A DNA stretch of 64,000 bases. Origin: Coriolopsis trogii. Its lineage: Eukaryota; Basidiomycota; Agaricomycetes; Polyporales; Polyporaceae. Below are positions 1-13,087 of this stretch, piece after piece. Position 1 is the stretch's first letter. Each line of letters begins with the position of its first letter. The position numbers and the translations under genes were made by a program. The notes below the pieces were generated by a model. That model was not told the DNA's origin. It worked only from the letters and a program-made list of their open reading frames with translations, and ran no database searches. Location of the stretch: the NCBI GenBank assembly GCA_020543525.1, contig JAHYIO010000031.1, forward strand, positions 2,480,001 through 2,544,000. The letters are read 5' to 3'.

Positions 1-917
1 GCACTTTCGTTCGTTCCGTTCACGTTCACGTCGCTGCCGTCGACGTCAATCATGGTGCACGAACGCTCTCTCGTTCATTTATCCCAGTCTGTCGGCCCAT
101 CCCTCCGGATGGCCCACCGACGGTCCCCGTTCATCTCCTCGGCGATGCGAACGGCGTGGGGCGCGGACGACAGGCACGCCGATCGTCCTCGACCGGTTCC
201 TGCGCTTTCTTCGACACCCACACAGACTCCCTGGCAGCAGCGACAGTTCTTCACTTCGGACTTTCTGATATTTCTACTCGGCGAGCCTCGACGATTTGGC
301 CGTCGGGCGCGATGTGATGCGGTTGAGGGCGGGCCCGCCTGCTCCTCGGAGGCGCCCTGGTGTCAGACAGGAGCGGCGAGAATGTTTGCGTGAAGGGTAC
401 GACGTCGTACATTAAATATCGGCCGCGGCAGAGCCGAATAGGTCTTTAGTGTAAAATACAGCGAAGATGCGCGAGAAGAGGAAGTTGGAGGGGTACGTAG
501 AGGGGAGCAGAGCAGAGCAGAGTAGAGGGCGGGCAGAGGCGATGCATGCGGGAGAAGCAGAAGCAGCTAGCGAGGACGTCCATAGCATCTAGCAGGAAAC
601 ATGCGAAAACTGTGGCTAAGAAGGGCAGGTGGGAACCGTGGCCCCGTACGAGTACTTTATATGTCATCATGCCCGTGCCCAAGATGTTCCGAGTCCGATT
701 GAAAGAAGCAGCGAAGCGAGGTAGCAAGAGATGTAGGTGCGCGGAGTTTTGGGAAAGATGAACGGATCGCGACGAATAGGGCCGGAATGCTACATTACCT
801 CGGAGTCAGATGCCAAGCAGTGGGATAGGCGGCCAGGCGCACGAGGGCGACCTGACGCCAGAAAACAAATCGCACGACGGAAGAGACCACCACTTTTCGC
901 TCTCCTCAACCGCCCTC
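1..917. other. gene-poor left edge
   Basis: I see no supportable gene here. A 113-codon open frame on the plus strand (52-393) is arginine- and proline-rich with no recognisable motif and no splice-compatible neighbour. The interval lies beyond the 3' end of the minus-strand zinc-finger gene, so part of it is probably that gene's 3' UTR. Confidence 0.4.
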
Positions 918-1914
918 TCATGGGTTGAACTCCGGGTCCTTGTCGCACCCGTTGTCCTGGTGCCTCTTCAGGGAGTCGTTCCGGCTGAACGACTTTGTGC
1001 AGAAGCGACACATGTGCGACTGCTGCAGATGCGTGCTCTCGTAGTGGCGCTTCTTGTCGTGCTGGCGTCCGAACGACTTGTCGCACTTGTCGCAGTAGAA
1101 TCGTTCCTGGGACGGGGAGCTCCCTGACGCTGCGGGCGGAATGGACGCAACGACCGGGGCCGAAGAAGACGATGGCAGCATCGAGTGCGCCGCCGCCGCC
1201 GCCGACGTTCCCGAGGGGTAGTTGTGGTACGCCTGCGCGGTCTGGGCCGGGGTGGGGATGAGGTGCGTCGCCGTCGTTGAGTGGGAGAGCGAGAGCGACG
1301 GGTGCTGCGAGCCGTGGCGCGAGGGTGGTGGGTACGTCGCCGAGCGGTCGTATGGGAGGGGTGGCGTACGGGAGTCGGGGGCGGCGGACTGCGCTGAGCC
1401 CCAGTGGGGGATTCTACTGCGCCCCGATCCTCCCGACGAAGACGCGCGGGATGCGGCAAAGGGGAGGTCATGGAGAGTTGGGCCTGTCATAGAGAGCGCA
1501 GCGGCTGTGGTAAGCGCGACGATTAGATAGGAGAAGCATGGCTGTCGGCTCACCCAGCGATGGACCCGCGAAGTTACTCGGGACGTCATGCCGTGTGACA
1601 TCGCGGGAATAGGCCTGCCCGTGGGCGAGCGGGGGAAGCGAGTTGTTTATCGTCTGGGGAGAGGAGTGGTAGGCAGGAGGTTGCTGGTGCGAGTACGGCG
1701 CTCCGTGCGGATGATATGGTGCGGGCGCGGAAGCCGGGGAGTAGGAGTAGGAGGGGTGGACCGGAGAGGGCGTGGGCGAGGCTTGCTCGGGCGTGCGCGC
1801 ATAACCGCGGCGCGGGTCGGGGTGTTGGGCGGCGGAGGAGGAGGAGGAGGAGGAGTCGTGCGCCGAGGGGTAGTAGTTGTTGTAGCGCGGGTCCATGGCG
1901 TAGAGGAGAGACAT
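918..1914 (-). CDS. C2H2-type zinc-finger protein, likely transcription factor
   Basis: Two exons, complement(918..1483, 1554..1914), give 308 residues. The 70-nt intron has GTGAGC...CAG ends and a CTAAT branch-like site. The first 245 residues are low-complexity (Ser, Pro, His, Tyr, Ala runs), as in fungal regulators. The last 60 residues hold two tandem fingers. The first is a classical C2H2 finger (Cys251, Cys254, His267, His272). The second has Cys279, Cys282, His295 and Cys300, so it is a C2HC variant. This suggests sequence-specific DNA binding in the nucleus; the target is unknown. The start is the ATG at 1914; an in-frame ATG at 1896 is an alternative. A TATA-like element lies 52-58 nt upstream. 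Confidence 0.8.
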
Positions 1915-1965
1915 ATGAAGGAGGGGACGGAATGGGCTGAGGGAGGAGGAGGGCGACGGAGGAGC

Positions 1966-1972
1966 ATTTATA
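1966..1972 (-). promoter_or_regulatory. TATA-box candidate of the zinc-finger gene
   Basis: TATAAAT on the minus strand, about 52 nt before the ATG at 1914. Position and sequence fit a fungal TATA box with a short leader; no transcription data are available. Confidence 0.45.
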
Positions 1973-4149
1973 CAGTCATTTACGACGCGGACGATGCGCA
2001 CGGGAAGAGACTTGTCGCAACATGATGGCCGATGGGCACCAGATCGACTGTATCATGCGCACCGACTGGGGCATGTCTGCCAGCGGAAGGGAAGCAGCCC
2101 GCTTTCCTTACTTGTCTCCCGCCCACGCCTCCCGATCGGGTTTCGCAGTATTCATGCATCGTTCGAAGCTGCATATCCCTCTTTGGCCATAATGCTCTGC
2201 CCTCCCTCCGCTCTTCCCATTTGCGTACGCTGCCTTCGATCGCATTCCGTACCCTCTCTTCATTCTCTCCGCCTCGTTCCGTCCGGTCTCTGAACCTCGT
2301 CCCGTCCCCAGCCGTCCGCCCACCAGCCTCGAGTTCAGTTCTATACGTCAGCCCCCGCTGTGATCCAGGGTTCCCATGTCGCCCACCATCTCGTGCATCT
2401 CTATCTCACCTGTCAATATACCGTCCTTGTTCTCCGACACGTTATCCTCCGATCCACGCCCACTTCTTCATTTCGGCTTACGGGTCAACGCGCAGCCCGC
2501 CGCTCACCTGCATGATGATCTGTTACGTGGGCGTCGTCCCAAGCGTCTAGAGAACAACAATGCCCGTAATGTACTCCGTGCATCACCGCCAGCTGCTTCA
2601 CGGAGATTTGCCTGGGCCACGGCGTGTGAGTCCCTGTCGAGAACAAAGACGCAGAGTTCAAACAAGCGCTGAGACATGGGGTGCCATGAGCGCGGACGAC
2701 CGAATGGCGCGTGTTTGCTGCGTGCCGAGAATCTATCTGCTCATGAGAGTGGCGAATTTTTCTTCTCGAAGATCAGCTCCATCGAGATCCTTGCGCGAAA
2801 TTACAGCCTCTTTCTCGGCACCCAAAAACCGTGAATGCGCGCCCTGAGTGCTGAGCGCTGAGCTCCCAAGAGCCGCTTGCCCTATGTGGCACCGGAATGC
2901 AAGTCAGGGAGTGTCGAGAGTTGATTGGTCCCGAGGCAGGTGCTGGTGCGCCTCTCCGGAGCGGATGACATGTGGGTGTCCAATGAGAGGACGTCCTGTC
3001 GATGCGCGTCTTGGGCAGGGCCATCCACAAGTGCAGATCCGCTGCCCTCATAGGAGGAGAGAAGGTCAGCCGTCCGATCAGTAAGGACAACCATGACGGG
3101 TGCGTAGGTCCGCACACGAAGCAGAGAAGGCCGATGGAGTGTTACGACACAGTTCTTACCGCATGGAAGCCTCCCCACGGGTCGGTCTGGCATACAGGGC
3201 ACACCTTCCGTCTAGAAATAACACCGAGGCCGATTCAAGCCTATGGGAGCATTCAAAGGGTGAGGAGAGGCCGGATGCACCGGGTGTGACACGCCGGTAG
3301 GGAGAGGTCTGTCCGTATAAGAGTCAGTCGTTACCGCAAAGAGATACTCGCGTACATACGTACGCAACCGCACTGCTGCAGATGAAGAGGCCAGCCATCG
3401 ATAGTCTTATCGATATTACGGAAGGCCTAGGAAGCCTGTGGATACCAGCCGGCCTTCACGAGGACGATGCTATGTTTGGCGAGGTCAAGAGGGGTTTGTG
3501 GAGGTGCGAGTCCATGTGCGATACATGTGCAGGCCCAGGTATAGGAACCCCAGAGCTATTCGGAGATGTATCTCATATGAGATGGATCTCCTCCTGACGT
3601 CGGGGGAAAAGTGGGCAGCAGCGAGGAAGGATGTCATCGGTGCGGTGTTGTATAGCGGAGGAGGCCACGATCTGGCGGATGGAAGCCGGATACCATCTGA
3701 CCGAGATGGCAGAACAACGGCATCAATACCATAGGACACGTACATCGTCCTAGGAGTGTGAGATCAGTGCGATATATGGTAATATGCTGGCTGCTGCGAA
3801 GGTCACGTTGATTAATAGCCACAAATGAATGCTGATGAGAAGCCTGCTTTTGTCGCTCGTTCGAATAGAGCAAGGATCGTCAGACCACACTTCGGCGGCG
3901 ACCGGCTCCATGCACACCCAATGAGTTGCAGCGAGCGAAGAGAGCAACCTAGACAATCAGCCCATGAGTGGGAGAGAGAAGCACAACCAGCGTGAGAAAT
4001 CGTTTGGTATAGGTCGTGCCACATTTGGACGGGACCGCTGGAGGAACATATGGCCAGATCAGGGAGGAGACAAACACGTGCAAAGAAAGAAGCGGGCCGC
4101 GCGTGGACGAGCGAGACTTGGCTCTAGACCTGACTCGGACACTGCTCTC
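1973..4149. other. gene-poor interval
   Basis: About 2.2 kb between divergent genes. Open frames on both strands are short, overlap one another, and show no conserved motif. The right end must contain the phosphatase promoter. I see no repeat or RNA gene. Confidence 0.4.
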
Positions 4150-5522
4150 ATGGCTCCCTTCGATCTGGACGCGTGCATACAACAACTCCTTCGCAAACAA
4201 CTCCTCCACGAGGCCCTTCTCCGCGAAATATGCGAAAAGACAAAAGAGGTCCTCATGCGCGAGTCAAATGTTGTCCACGTTAGCGCCCCGGTCACCGTCG
4301 TAGGCGACATTCATGGGTGAGCCCTACTGCTGTCAGCGTGAGTGCATACCGGTTGATCGACACCCAAGCCAGTTTTACGACCTCATTGAAATCTTCAGGA
4401 TAGGCGGATACGCACCCCATACGAATTACCTCTTCCTCGGTGCGCAGCTTGCGTTTCGCCATGCGCATGACACCTGCTGAACATGGCCTACAGGCGATTA
4501 CGTCGACCGAGGGCTGTTCAGCGTCGAGACAATATCCCTCCTGACGTGCCTGAAGCTTCGCTGGCCAGATAGAGTGCAGTTGATCCGCGGGAATCATGAG
4601 TCGAGGGCGGTCACACAGGTGAGTGCTCATGACCTCCGTCTCGAACGGTCCCCACTTCATTTCGCATTTAGACATACGGCTTCTATACCGAATGTGTACG
4701 AAAGTATGGTTCATCACACGTGTGGACCTACTTTACGGACATGTTCGACTTCTTGACGCTTTCCGTGGTCATTGACGACAAGATCTTCTGCGTACACGGC
4801 GGTACGCCGAGCCTCCCTTGTGTTTTCGCGCGCACGTCGGCTAAGACAACAACCTTCCAGGACTTTCACCATCAATACATTCAATAGACCAGATCAAGGT
4901 GGTCGACCGATTTCGTGGTATGTGTTGTATCCTCGGGTAGTCCGTTACCAACGTGTTCATGGCCCACAAGAGATTCCACACGAGGGTCCAATGGCGGACC
5001 TTGTCTGGTCTGACCCTGATCCAGAGAAAGAAGACTTCGCGATCTCACCCCGGTTCGTCCCCCATTGTTGTACCTGCACCCGATTGCACTGGTCTGATGT
5101 CACCCCTTGCTCATCCCGCAGTGGTGCAGGGTACACTTTCGGTTCGGGAGTTGTCTACAAGTTCCTCGAGACGAATCGGATGTCGCACATTCTCCGCGCG
5201 CATCAGCTGTGCATGGAGGGCTACACGTCATTATTCGACGAACACCTTTCTACCGTGTGGTCCGCGCCCAACTACTGCTACCGGTGCGGGAACTCGGCGA
5301 GCATCCTCGAAGTGGGGCCGGGCGGGTCGATGTTCTTCAACGTGTTCCAGGCAGCACCGGAGAACGAGCGGGACGGTCCCAGTCAGCAGGCAGCGCAAAA
5401 CGCTGGGGGCAAGGTATGTCGCGTGCTCCCTCACTTCTCCATCCCGCCGTGTGCTCCGCTCAACGTTCCGTCCTTCCCCGCATCGCTTTCGCGCGATACA
5501 GTTGCCAGAGTACTTCTTGTAA
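4150..5522 (+). CDS. PPG1: PP2A-like serine/threonine phosphatase catalytic subunit (PPG1 type)
   Basis: Eight exons, join(4150..4316, 4369..4439, 4494..4618, 4672..4801, 4861..4917, 4971..5052, 5122..5413, 5502..5522), encode 314 residues with every junction in phase. The PPP-family metal-binding signatures are intact: GDIHG (52-56), GDYVDRG (80-86), GNHE (112-115), followed by the HGG, RAHQ and [11 protein letters not shown] motifs. The C-terminus is ...PEYFL; PP2A-like enzymes end in a similar YFL that can be methylated. The tyrosine-containing YCYRCGN and the overall pattern match yeast Ppg1 better than Sit4 or Pph21. It should dephosphorylate phospho-Ser/Thr in complex with PP2A-type partners; in yeast Ppg1 acts with the Far complex. 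Intron 1 splits the GDIHG codons. The last exon is only 21 nt. Confidence 0.95.
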
Positions 5523-7933
5523 TTTATGTTGATGCACGACGGACAATACCCGAACCCCTTTTGGCGCGCAGCGTGCTCGCTGTAGACGTGATACCTGTAC
5601 ATTAGGAAGCCAAGGGCCTGTCGAGCCTTAGAGGCATGTATACCACTGGGGGTTCCCTCCTTCTCGGTCGCGTGGGGCGCAGCCTTCGTGCCGGCCGTAT
5701 GGCCCCTTCTCTTCCATTCGATTCAGCGGGGCTGCAACGGTGCGTGTCTCTCGTAACAGCAGGCCTGACGATAGATCATCTACGCTGGTCAAATGGTAAA
5801 GTGTCGGGTGCATTCAACCGTTCAATCGTTCAAAAACAGCCGAGAGGTGAGTTTTAGACATAAGCGGGACCACCCGGCGTTTCCGTCGGGCATGACGGTG
5901 GCCTGCAAAGTCAACGCTAGCGCACGGAGTTGCAAAAAGCATAGAGCACAACACAAAGGAGAAGTACAATGAACATGTAAGGTCGCCATGCAAGGGCGAG
6001 GTGGGCGAGCCCGCAAAGAGCGTGTTTCCCGAACGAGTACACACGCCACCGCCGCCCCCTGAACTACGGATGGAAGCGCTCTAACGTGTGCGCAGCCGAT
6101 ACTATGTCCAGATATATCAGCGTAGGAGCGTGCGCTGCGAGCCCTAGGCTAAGCCATCGTCGTCCGGGACTAGGAGCGAACGAGGTATGAGGGACGGGCT
6201 CGCTCCCGCCTGGCACTACGCGTACGTACGTACCCAGACAGGGCTCGCGTGCGAATCGGGCGCGGGCCTGTGTTATACGGAGGCCGGCCGTGGGCTGGGA
6301 AGCTTGGGGGTGCGTCGGCTGGGCCGTACGTGTCAGGTGGAGGCAATAAACGTTGTGCATGCCCTCTGGGGCAGGTGTGGCCCCAGTGGGCCCCCCATAG
6401 GCGATGCGTGTGCGTGTGAGAGAGGAGAGGGAGACTAGAGCGGACTGAGCGGTGGAGAGAGTGCGCTGATTAGCGGCTGGGGGGATGCAGACGATCAGTA
6501 GTGTCCTGCCAGGCCTGGTGGAGTGACGAGCGCACGGTCGCGAGCTCTCACCGCTAGCGTCGAGTTTGTGTCAGTCAAGCTCAAGCTCGCTCGCGGACGC
6601 GTGCAGGACGTGAGCTGGCGGTGTGAGGGCGACGAGGGAGCCAGGGAGTGAGGGGTGGGAACGCGAGCAACGAGGCTCGCTTGCGCACGGTGCGTCGTGC
6701 GTACGTGCCGTGTGCTGGCCGTGGATATTGACACTGACTGTCAGAGCACACGGTCACGCACTCACGGTCGTGCCATGGACATCAATAGCCATTGCCCAGG
6801 TGTGCCAACTCGCCGGGTGATGTCCAAGGTTCGCAGTCCGACCCACGTCCGCATTATGGCCATATCTCGCAGGATGTCGCCGTGCGAGCCAGCCCTGGGA
6901 CGGGCCTGGTGGATCGTCTGTATGAATTAGTAGCATGCGACGACCGGTCGTTCAAGCGGTGTCGTCGCGTCGCGTTTTGCGCAGACTCTGCGAAATGGTG
7001 GCGTTTAGGTAGCATCATCGCTTCGCAGAGACATGCATCCGCTCCCCAATGCAGGATGCTGCATCCTGATCAGCTCACCGTCTACCCTACCGTTCGCTAA
7101 TGCTGAGGAAGGCTGTTTTGGGCCACGATCGCCGCCAACTGATCATGGGCATGTTTGCGGAATCCGCCGGCACCTGCCTCGCCCTTTCACAATCCGCAGC
7201 GTCACGGCCGGGCACAGGTGCATATGCACGTCAACGGCGGCGGGCCACAGATCATGGAAGAAGAAGCACCGCACGTATACATCTCCTGATCGTGCGCACC
7301 CTCCTCTGACACTGACACCCATAACTTTCTCAGGCCTCAGGGCTGGGGAGCGTCGAGCCCGGCGCGGCGCACGCCGATGCGAACCCCGCGCACATATGGC
7401 AGCCCGCTAGCCACGGCAGGCAGTCGAGTCCACACGATGGAATCCTGCTCGCCCATGTCCGGCCTTGGCAGCCACGACCGTGAAACGAGTGCACCGCTGA
7501 GCGAGGAAGAGGGCCGGGCATTGGAGCACCTTCCTCGCTACACGGTTGGAGCCCGGTCGACGTGATCATCCTCGTCTTATGGAAGCAGGAGGGGGTGCGC
7601 GAGGAAGGGTCGCATTCGATGGCCTCGCAGCTTGGTTACGGAAGCAGATCGTGCACAGGGAGTCAGGTATAGAAATGGTATGGACGAGACTGGAGAGAAT
7701 TGGCTAGCTGAAACTGGGTTTCTGGGATGCCCGTCACCGGATCGGGATTCTGTTGGATGGGATGAGCTAGAGGTCCGGGTCTTCTATACTTGGATATTCC
7801 CGAGACCGGAATGGTAATGGTGAAGTCTGCTGGCCATCAATAACCCTCGTGACGGCTGAAAAGAGAGGGATCGTTGAAGAATGACAACGTGACACCGTCT
7901 CTGTTCCGCGGACAGAGTGTAGCGGTAGATACA
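5523..7933. other. gene-poor interval
   Basis: About 2.4 kb between the 3' ends of two convergent genes. The sequence is GC-rich with many short overlapping frames on both strands, none with a recognisable domain or a convincing splice chain. Confidence 0.4.
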
Positions 7934-9508
7934 TCATGAACTGGGAGGCGAACGGAGAAGTGCACGCACGGACTGCCTCCACCGGAGCATGCGTGGCTTC
8001 CGACGTAATCTGTACGACAGGAGGGCCAGGATAAGGCAAAGTATGAGCAGGATGCGGCGCTTCCAACGGCCCCACCAGAGCACTGCGAGAGTGCGGAGAA
8101 GGTCCCGCTTCCGTTGACGGCCATGTCTTAGACGTGGTGTCGGGGCACCTCGTCCGGAAACGGGGTAACCAAAATACGGGTTAAGATGGGAAGTGGGGGA
8201 TATCGAGGGTACACGGGGTATAGGGCGTTCTGGTGAAAGCGAAGACTCGACCGGGGATGGTACTGCGGAGGTGTCCGGAGGGCGTGATGAGCTTGTCGAA
8301 TTAGTCGCCTCAGGTAGGGTCGACATGTATCTCTCCAAAGGATCCTCGAGGTCCGTGAGTAACGGTAAGTTGCCACCATAATCTGTTTCGTGGTTAGGAA
8401 ACTGCGTTACGACAAGATGCCTCGTCCTCACCGCCTGGCACAGCGGATGGGGGCAAATACTCCAGGAGTTCCTCTTGGGTTGGAAAAAACACTCGCGAGA
8501 GAGCCGACTTGGGCAATGCGCGCCTAGAAGATTTGTGCAACGTTAGCGTCTGCATGCATATATCACAGTCGTCTCCGATGACCATACTTGACTATACTCC
8601 ATGCCCCTGAATGTGCCCAAGAGTAGTTGAGCATGAATACTACCGACCTAACGTCAAGATGCGGAAGAGCTTGCAAAAGTATGGCTACATTACCGGAGGC
8701 AAGCATCCCGGGAAAACGAGGAAGAAGCTCGTAGATGAACCAGCTAATCAGGTCAACGCTTTGCTGGAAAAAGCAACCGTGTCAGCATGACGAGTGCGAA
8801 TGTGACATGACCAGGACTGGGAACGAAGAGACGTACTACGTTCTGAACTGATATGCCACCTATGTCGATGAGCGCGACATATTGCAATATGGGAGTTTCG
8901 GAGCAACGGGTCCCGGCCTGGACATATTCATTGACAGTTCGCAGATGCATTCGGAGGAGCTCCATGTAATGTATCAGAACCGTGCGCACGTCTTTCGATG
9001 GTTCAAACAGCTGGAACAACTTCACGACAATAACCGGCCTGTCAAACGGGTCTCTCGCGGACAGAGGCAGACATCGAAGGAATGGAACTGTTGGGCGGGG
9101 GATATTTTCCGGGATCACGGCCAACCGCCAGAGCAGGATATCGCGCGCGTTCTCGAGTGCGAAAGATATAGTGAATTTGTGACGCTGGAGAACGACGCCG
9201 TTGACGCATCATGCAGCCGAACCAAAAGAAGATAAACGCACTCTGAGCAGCCTGAAGACGGAGTCTGAGATGATGGAGTTGTGTTATATTGGTGCATATA
9301 GTGACAGTCTTGGCCGACACGTACGAAAATCATTTAACCACTCTAGAGCTCTCTGCTCGTCCGCTCTATCCAACCCCAGCTCGTCCACAACTCCTGGCAG
9401 TATATCCGCTTTGAGAGTCTCTTGCAGAGCGCGTGCGCTCGCGACATTGGCATTGTATGATTCAGCGAGCTGCTCTTGTTTCTCCTTCAGGGCTTCCTTC
9501 ACGGACAT
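7934..9508 (-). CDS. CRAL-TRIO (Sec14-like) lipid-binding protein with C-terminal membrane anchor
   Basis: Seven exons, complement(7934..8382, 8432..8523, 8588..8639, 8694..8763, 8840..9184, 9242..9264, 9325..9508), give 404 residues. Exon 2 is a 23-nt micro-exon that restores the phase and supplies the FRLL of the CRAL-TRIO N-terminal helix. Family features in order are the N-terminal helical part ending in RRHKF, a core with RPVIV and QYVALIDIGG, then PRFPGML, VFMLNYSWAHSG, RALPKSAL, VFFP and DYGGNLP. A serine/proline-rich linker precedes a hydrophobic helix (ILLILCLILALL) flanked by arginines, so the protein is probably tail-anchored with the lipid-binding domain in the cytosol. Sec14-like proteins exchange or sense phosphoinositides; the ligand here is unknown. 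An in-frame ATG at 9523 would add five residues. Confidence 0.85.
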
Positions 9509-9523
9509 AGAGCAGGTGGACAT

Positions 9524-11346
9524 CGGCTGAGATGACGCGGAGGCTAGAGAAGGCGACGAGCAGCTCGCCGGGAGGTCGCGCGATGAGGGGAAAGGGAGCG
9601 CATAGCGGCAGCGATGCCGCATGCGCCCACCACCAGCGGCAATTGCAACATGTGAATTCGGTCCGACAGAGTCGGATATGAATTAGGCGCTGCTACAACC
9701 GAGCCTATAGTCACGGTTGGGTTACGGTTCTAGTTCGTCAACAACTCCAACAACGGTCACGCCAGCCCTCCAGCTGATCCTTATGGATCCACGTTCGATG
9801 GTTTTCCAGCAAAGACTGCAGCAAAAATCGTTCTGGAACCAAATGTACGGGTATGATTGCCTTGTCTTCACGACACGGAGCCATAGGACGTTCAGAACCT
9901 CAGGTTATCGTACGTAGGTTTTTCTACCGCCATATGGGCATGAACCTCAATCCGCCGTCACAATACTTACGGAATGCCGACGTTGCAGATCGAACCCACA
10001 AGTTGTGTTACATTGCCAGCAAAACGACAAACTTCGACAGGGCTCCTCATGTGGCAGGAGTTCGCGTTGCATACTCTCGCGACTATATCGGTAACTCTTA
10101 TCCTAGGCTCGCCTCTGACCCTCGCCATGGACGTTCTATTGCCCGGTTAAACTTCGAGAAATGGTTCTTCCATTGTAACTCGGGCACAATTCTCCCTAGT
10201 GCGTATCGCAAGCAACACGTCACACGTAGTAGTCCTTGCGGCAAATTCAGGTTTGGATGCGACCTCTTCCTTATTGCCGGCGGAGCGACGACTACACCAA
10301 GTCCTTCCGACTCATCATAGACGTATGCCTGCCTTTCGTGTATGGCTTCGTGATGGGCGTTCTGCCCTGGCATTCTTGGCGAGGCCGCACACACACACTC
10401 TGCCTCCCACTGGCTTTGTCTCCATCCTCAGTGCCCTATGGACCCTTGAAGATCTGACACGAGCGAAAATTTCGATCCTTGACAGCAACTCAAGGTACGT
10501 CTTCCCATCTCGTAGCAGCCGCGCCTGTCTCGTCTGCATATCGTACTCATACATGGTCCCCGAGCTGCCACCTCATCCGTACGCACGCATGTTGGTGGTC
10601 ACAGGATGCTCATGGTCAACGCGACCTGAGTCATGTTTGCCTGCAGCCAGGCGGTGGGGTTGCTCATGATTCAACTCAAGACTTGATCTGCTTCCGCGCC
10701 TGTATACTCGTGTATTCCTGATTCCGCAACAGTTTGGTAACACCCGTAAGATCCGAGCGCGCAGGTCTGTGGGTACACGGTGTGAGCCGTGTGTACGCAG
10801 AACGCTGCTCGTTCCACCGTCTCTGTGTTCTCCGCCGTCCGTGTAGTTTTCCGTGGGGTGTATTGACGATGTGCGTGGTGCTGAGGTGAAGAGAAGTGAC
10901 GACAATGTGCTCACGTGCGGTATGTTGAAAGTGGCCAGCTGGCGTCCACTCCGCTCTCCTTCTCCCTCTTGATCTCGTACCACCTCCACGCCCCCCTCTT
11001 GCCTCTCTCCGCGCTGTCTTACGTCTCCGCGATATCCTTCCAATCCACGCGATTGCTTCTAGTCGGGCAACGTGTCTCTCCGTTCACTGGCATCCCTCTC
11101 TTTGGCATCCACCCTTCCCGCAAAGCTGGCAATATCAGATAAGGCATAATAGCAGGACTCTGACCCGCACAGGCCTGGCATCAAGCGAGATACGTAGCAA
11201 GTCCCAAGCCCATCCTTCCTCGCTTCAGGTGTATTCGAAGGGTGGTTTTTGACAGCCTCAACCTTACCTACCTCGCCCAATCGCCGTCGGTGTATCAGCT
11301 TCTCCTTACGGCACAGTGTAGATCCCGTCAACGCCAGGCCCACGTC
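9524..11346. other. gene-poor interval
   Basis: About 1.8 kb with no gene I can support. Short frames near 9717-10320 on the plus strand have no recognisable motif and no consistent splice structure. Confidence 0.35.
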
Positions 11347-13087
11347 ATGGTGCTATTGGCAAGTGAGTGTGCTGCCTCACAGTTGCTCCCTCGCTTGAGG
11401 TCATATCACAGGCAGATACCGGGGCTCAAACGGCCAGACGCGAACCCCATTGGTCCCGTCGGAACGCGATACTATCCTAGTCAACACCCCTCCGTCTACG
11501 AATACCAGTTCAGGATCGTACCCGCGTACACACGCCGGGGGAGATAGGGCGGCCGATACGCAGCGCATGATGTACCTGTCTCTCACTCTGACGCAATGGA
11601 CGCCGCAACAGTCTCCCTCTCAGAGCCTTCCGGTCATCGGCAACGGCACTATGATTCAGGACCATCTTCTCACAGTGGACATCTCAGGCAATACTTCGCG
11701 CACGATTACCTCAGCTTCTGCTGCTTCTTCTATCCAAGCTCCTCCCCCTTTTACGGCAAGCCAGAGAGACATCCGACAGACCACTGTGTTGGAATCCCAA
11801 CACGCTACGGACCGCTTTCCTCGTTTCGCTTATCTGCTACGGCACGGTACTCCTCACCCCGAGTCCCAATCGGACAATGGACGTTCGCGGCGCTCAGCGG
11901 ATCCTCGCTCTGATCCTGGGGCTCACGCTTCTTTGGCGACAAATCCGGATGCTCGTGCGCAATGCGGAGTGGGCGACGAAACAGCCTTGCAGTCATGCGC
12001 CGCCGCTTCAGCAACTGATACTTTGGGACTCTCCGCTCCTACAGAATGCTCTTCTTCCTCCAGGGCCACCACCCCTCTCTGTGACACCTTTGTCCCCTCT
12101 CCTCCTGGGCCTCTCCTTAAAGACCAGCTCCGCTTTGAGTCTGCTCCTAGTTCTGAACTTATGGCGAACTTCTACCAGCCGGGAACGACCTCATCAACAA
12201 GGGGCGGATCGCGTGCTGAACAGCTGATGGGATCCTCGAGGACGCATGCTGATAGCTCACAGAGCGAACGCACGATAGGAGTTACACAGCAATCATTCTC
12301 ATACTCCTCGAATTATGCCTCGAACGAGCACGAGGACCTGGAGGAAGACGACCAAGAAGAGCAACCAGAATCGCACTCTCAGTCGCAAACTGGGGCCCAG
12401 ACTCAGACAGAGGGACAGCAGAAGAAGAAGAAGACGCGCCGGGCTGGAGTCGCCATCACTCGCGTTCGCCGCATGCAGCGTGAGGTCAGGAGGCTGGAGG
12501 AGGAAGAGGCGAATGCTCAACGGCAGCCGCCTGGTCGCGTATGGCTCCACTCACTATATACTGAAATCGACTGGGCAAACTCACTCGAACCTTCTCTGCT
12601 TGCAGTCGCTTTTGGGGCTCCAGATCCATTCGACGTCGCCTGGGCCCATCAGCCCTGTGGAAGGAAGTAGGCCTGGAAGTGCCGCGACGAGCCCAACGTA
12701 CCGCCAATTCCCAGGTCTGCCGTTTTCTGGAGCCATCAGTCCTCAGCCCCGCTCCCTCACGAGCCCCGGGCTGTCCCTCGCGCGACCCACGCCTGAACGC
12801 CAGTCACGCAGCGAACCTGGTCCGCTGCAACCCGTGACTGGACATTCACGTGGGCCCGCGTACGACCGCATCCTCGAGGTACGTGCTCGTCCACGAGCGA
12901 ACTTACATCATACTGCATCCTCTGGCTGACTATGGCCCCCCCTCCGCGCTTGATTACTTGCTACGTGTAGGATGGCGATGACGTGGTGCTCCTGAGGCTT
13001 CCCAGCCTCAATCGTGCTCCAGGGTCTGCCAATATCTGGGCGTATGGCCCTGAGGAGAGGCAGCGGCCTCGTGGTGGCTCTGCTTGA
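11347..13087 (+). CDS. low-complexity protein with basic/acidic coiled segment, function unknown
   Basis: Proposed exons join(11347..11362, 11412..12538, 12606..12878, 12971..13087) give 510 residues, all in phase. I do not recognise a family. The N-terminal two thirds are Ser/Thr/Pro-rich. An acidic stretch (HEDLEEDDQEEQ) then leads into a lysine run (KKKKTRR) and a charged helix (RRMQREVRRLEEEEANAQ) that could be a nuclear localisation signal followed by a short coiled coil. The next exon is proline/serine-rich with repeated SPG-like motifs. The first 16-nt exon is inferred from a good GTGAGT donor and may be wrong; an internal ATG at 11567 is the alternative. After the stop at 13085-13087 the same frame stays open to 13288 with protein-like composition, so the 3' structure is uncertain. 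Confidence 0.5.

Noticed and set aside
968..1471. Long Arg/Pro/Thr-rich frame antisense-shifted to the zinc-finger gene
   Set aside because: It is the out-of-frame shadow of the low-complexity coding region; composition is an artefact of GC-rich codons.
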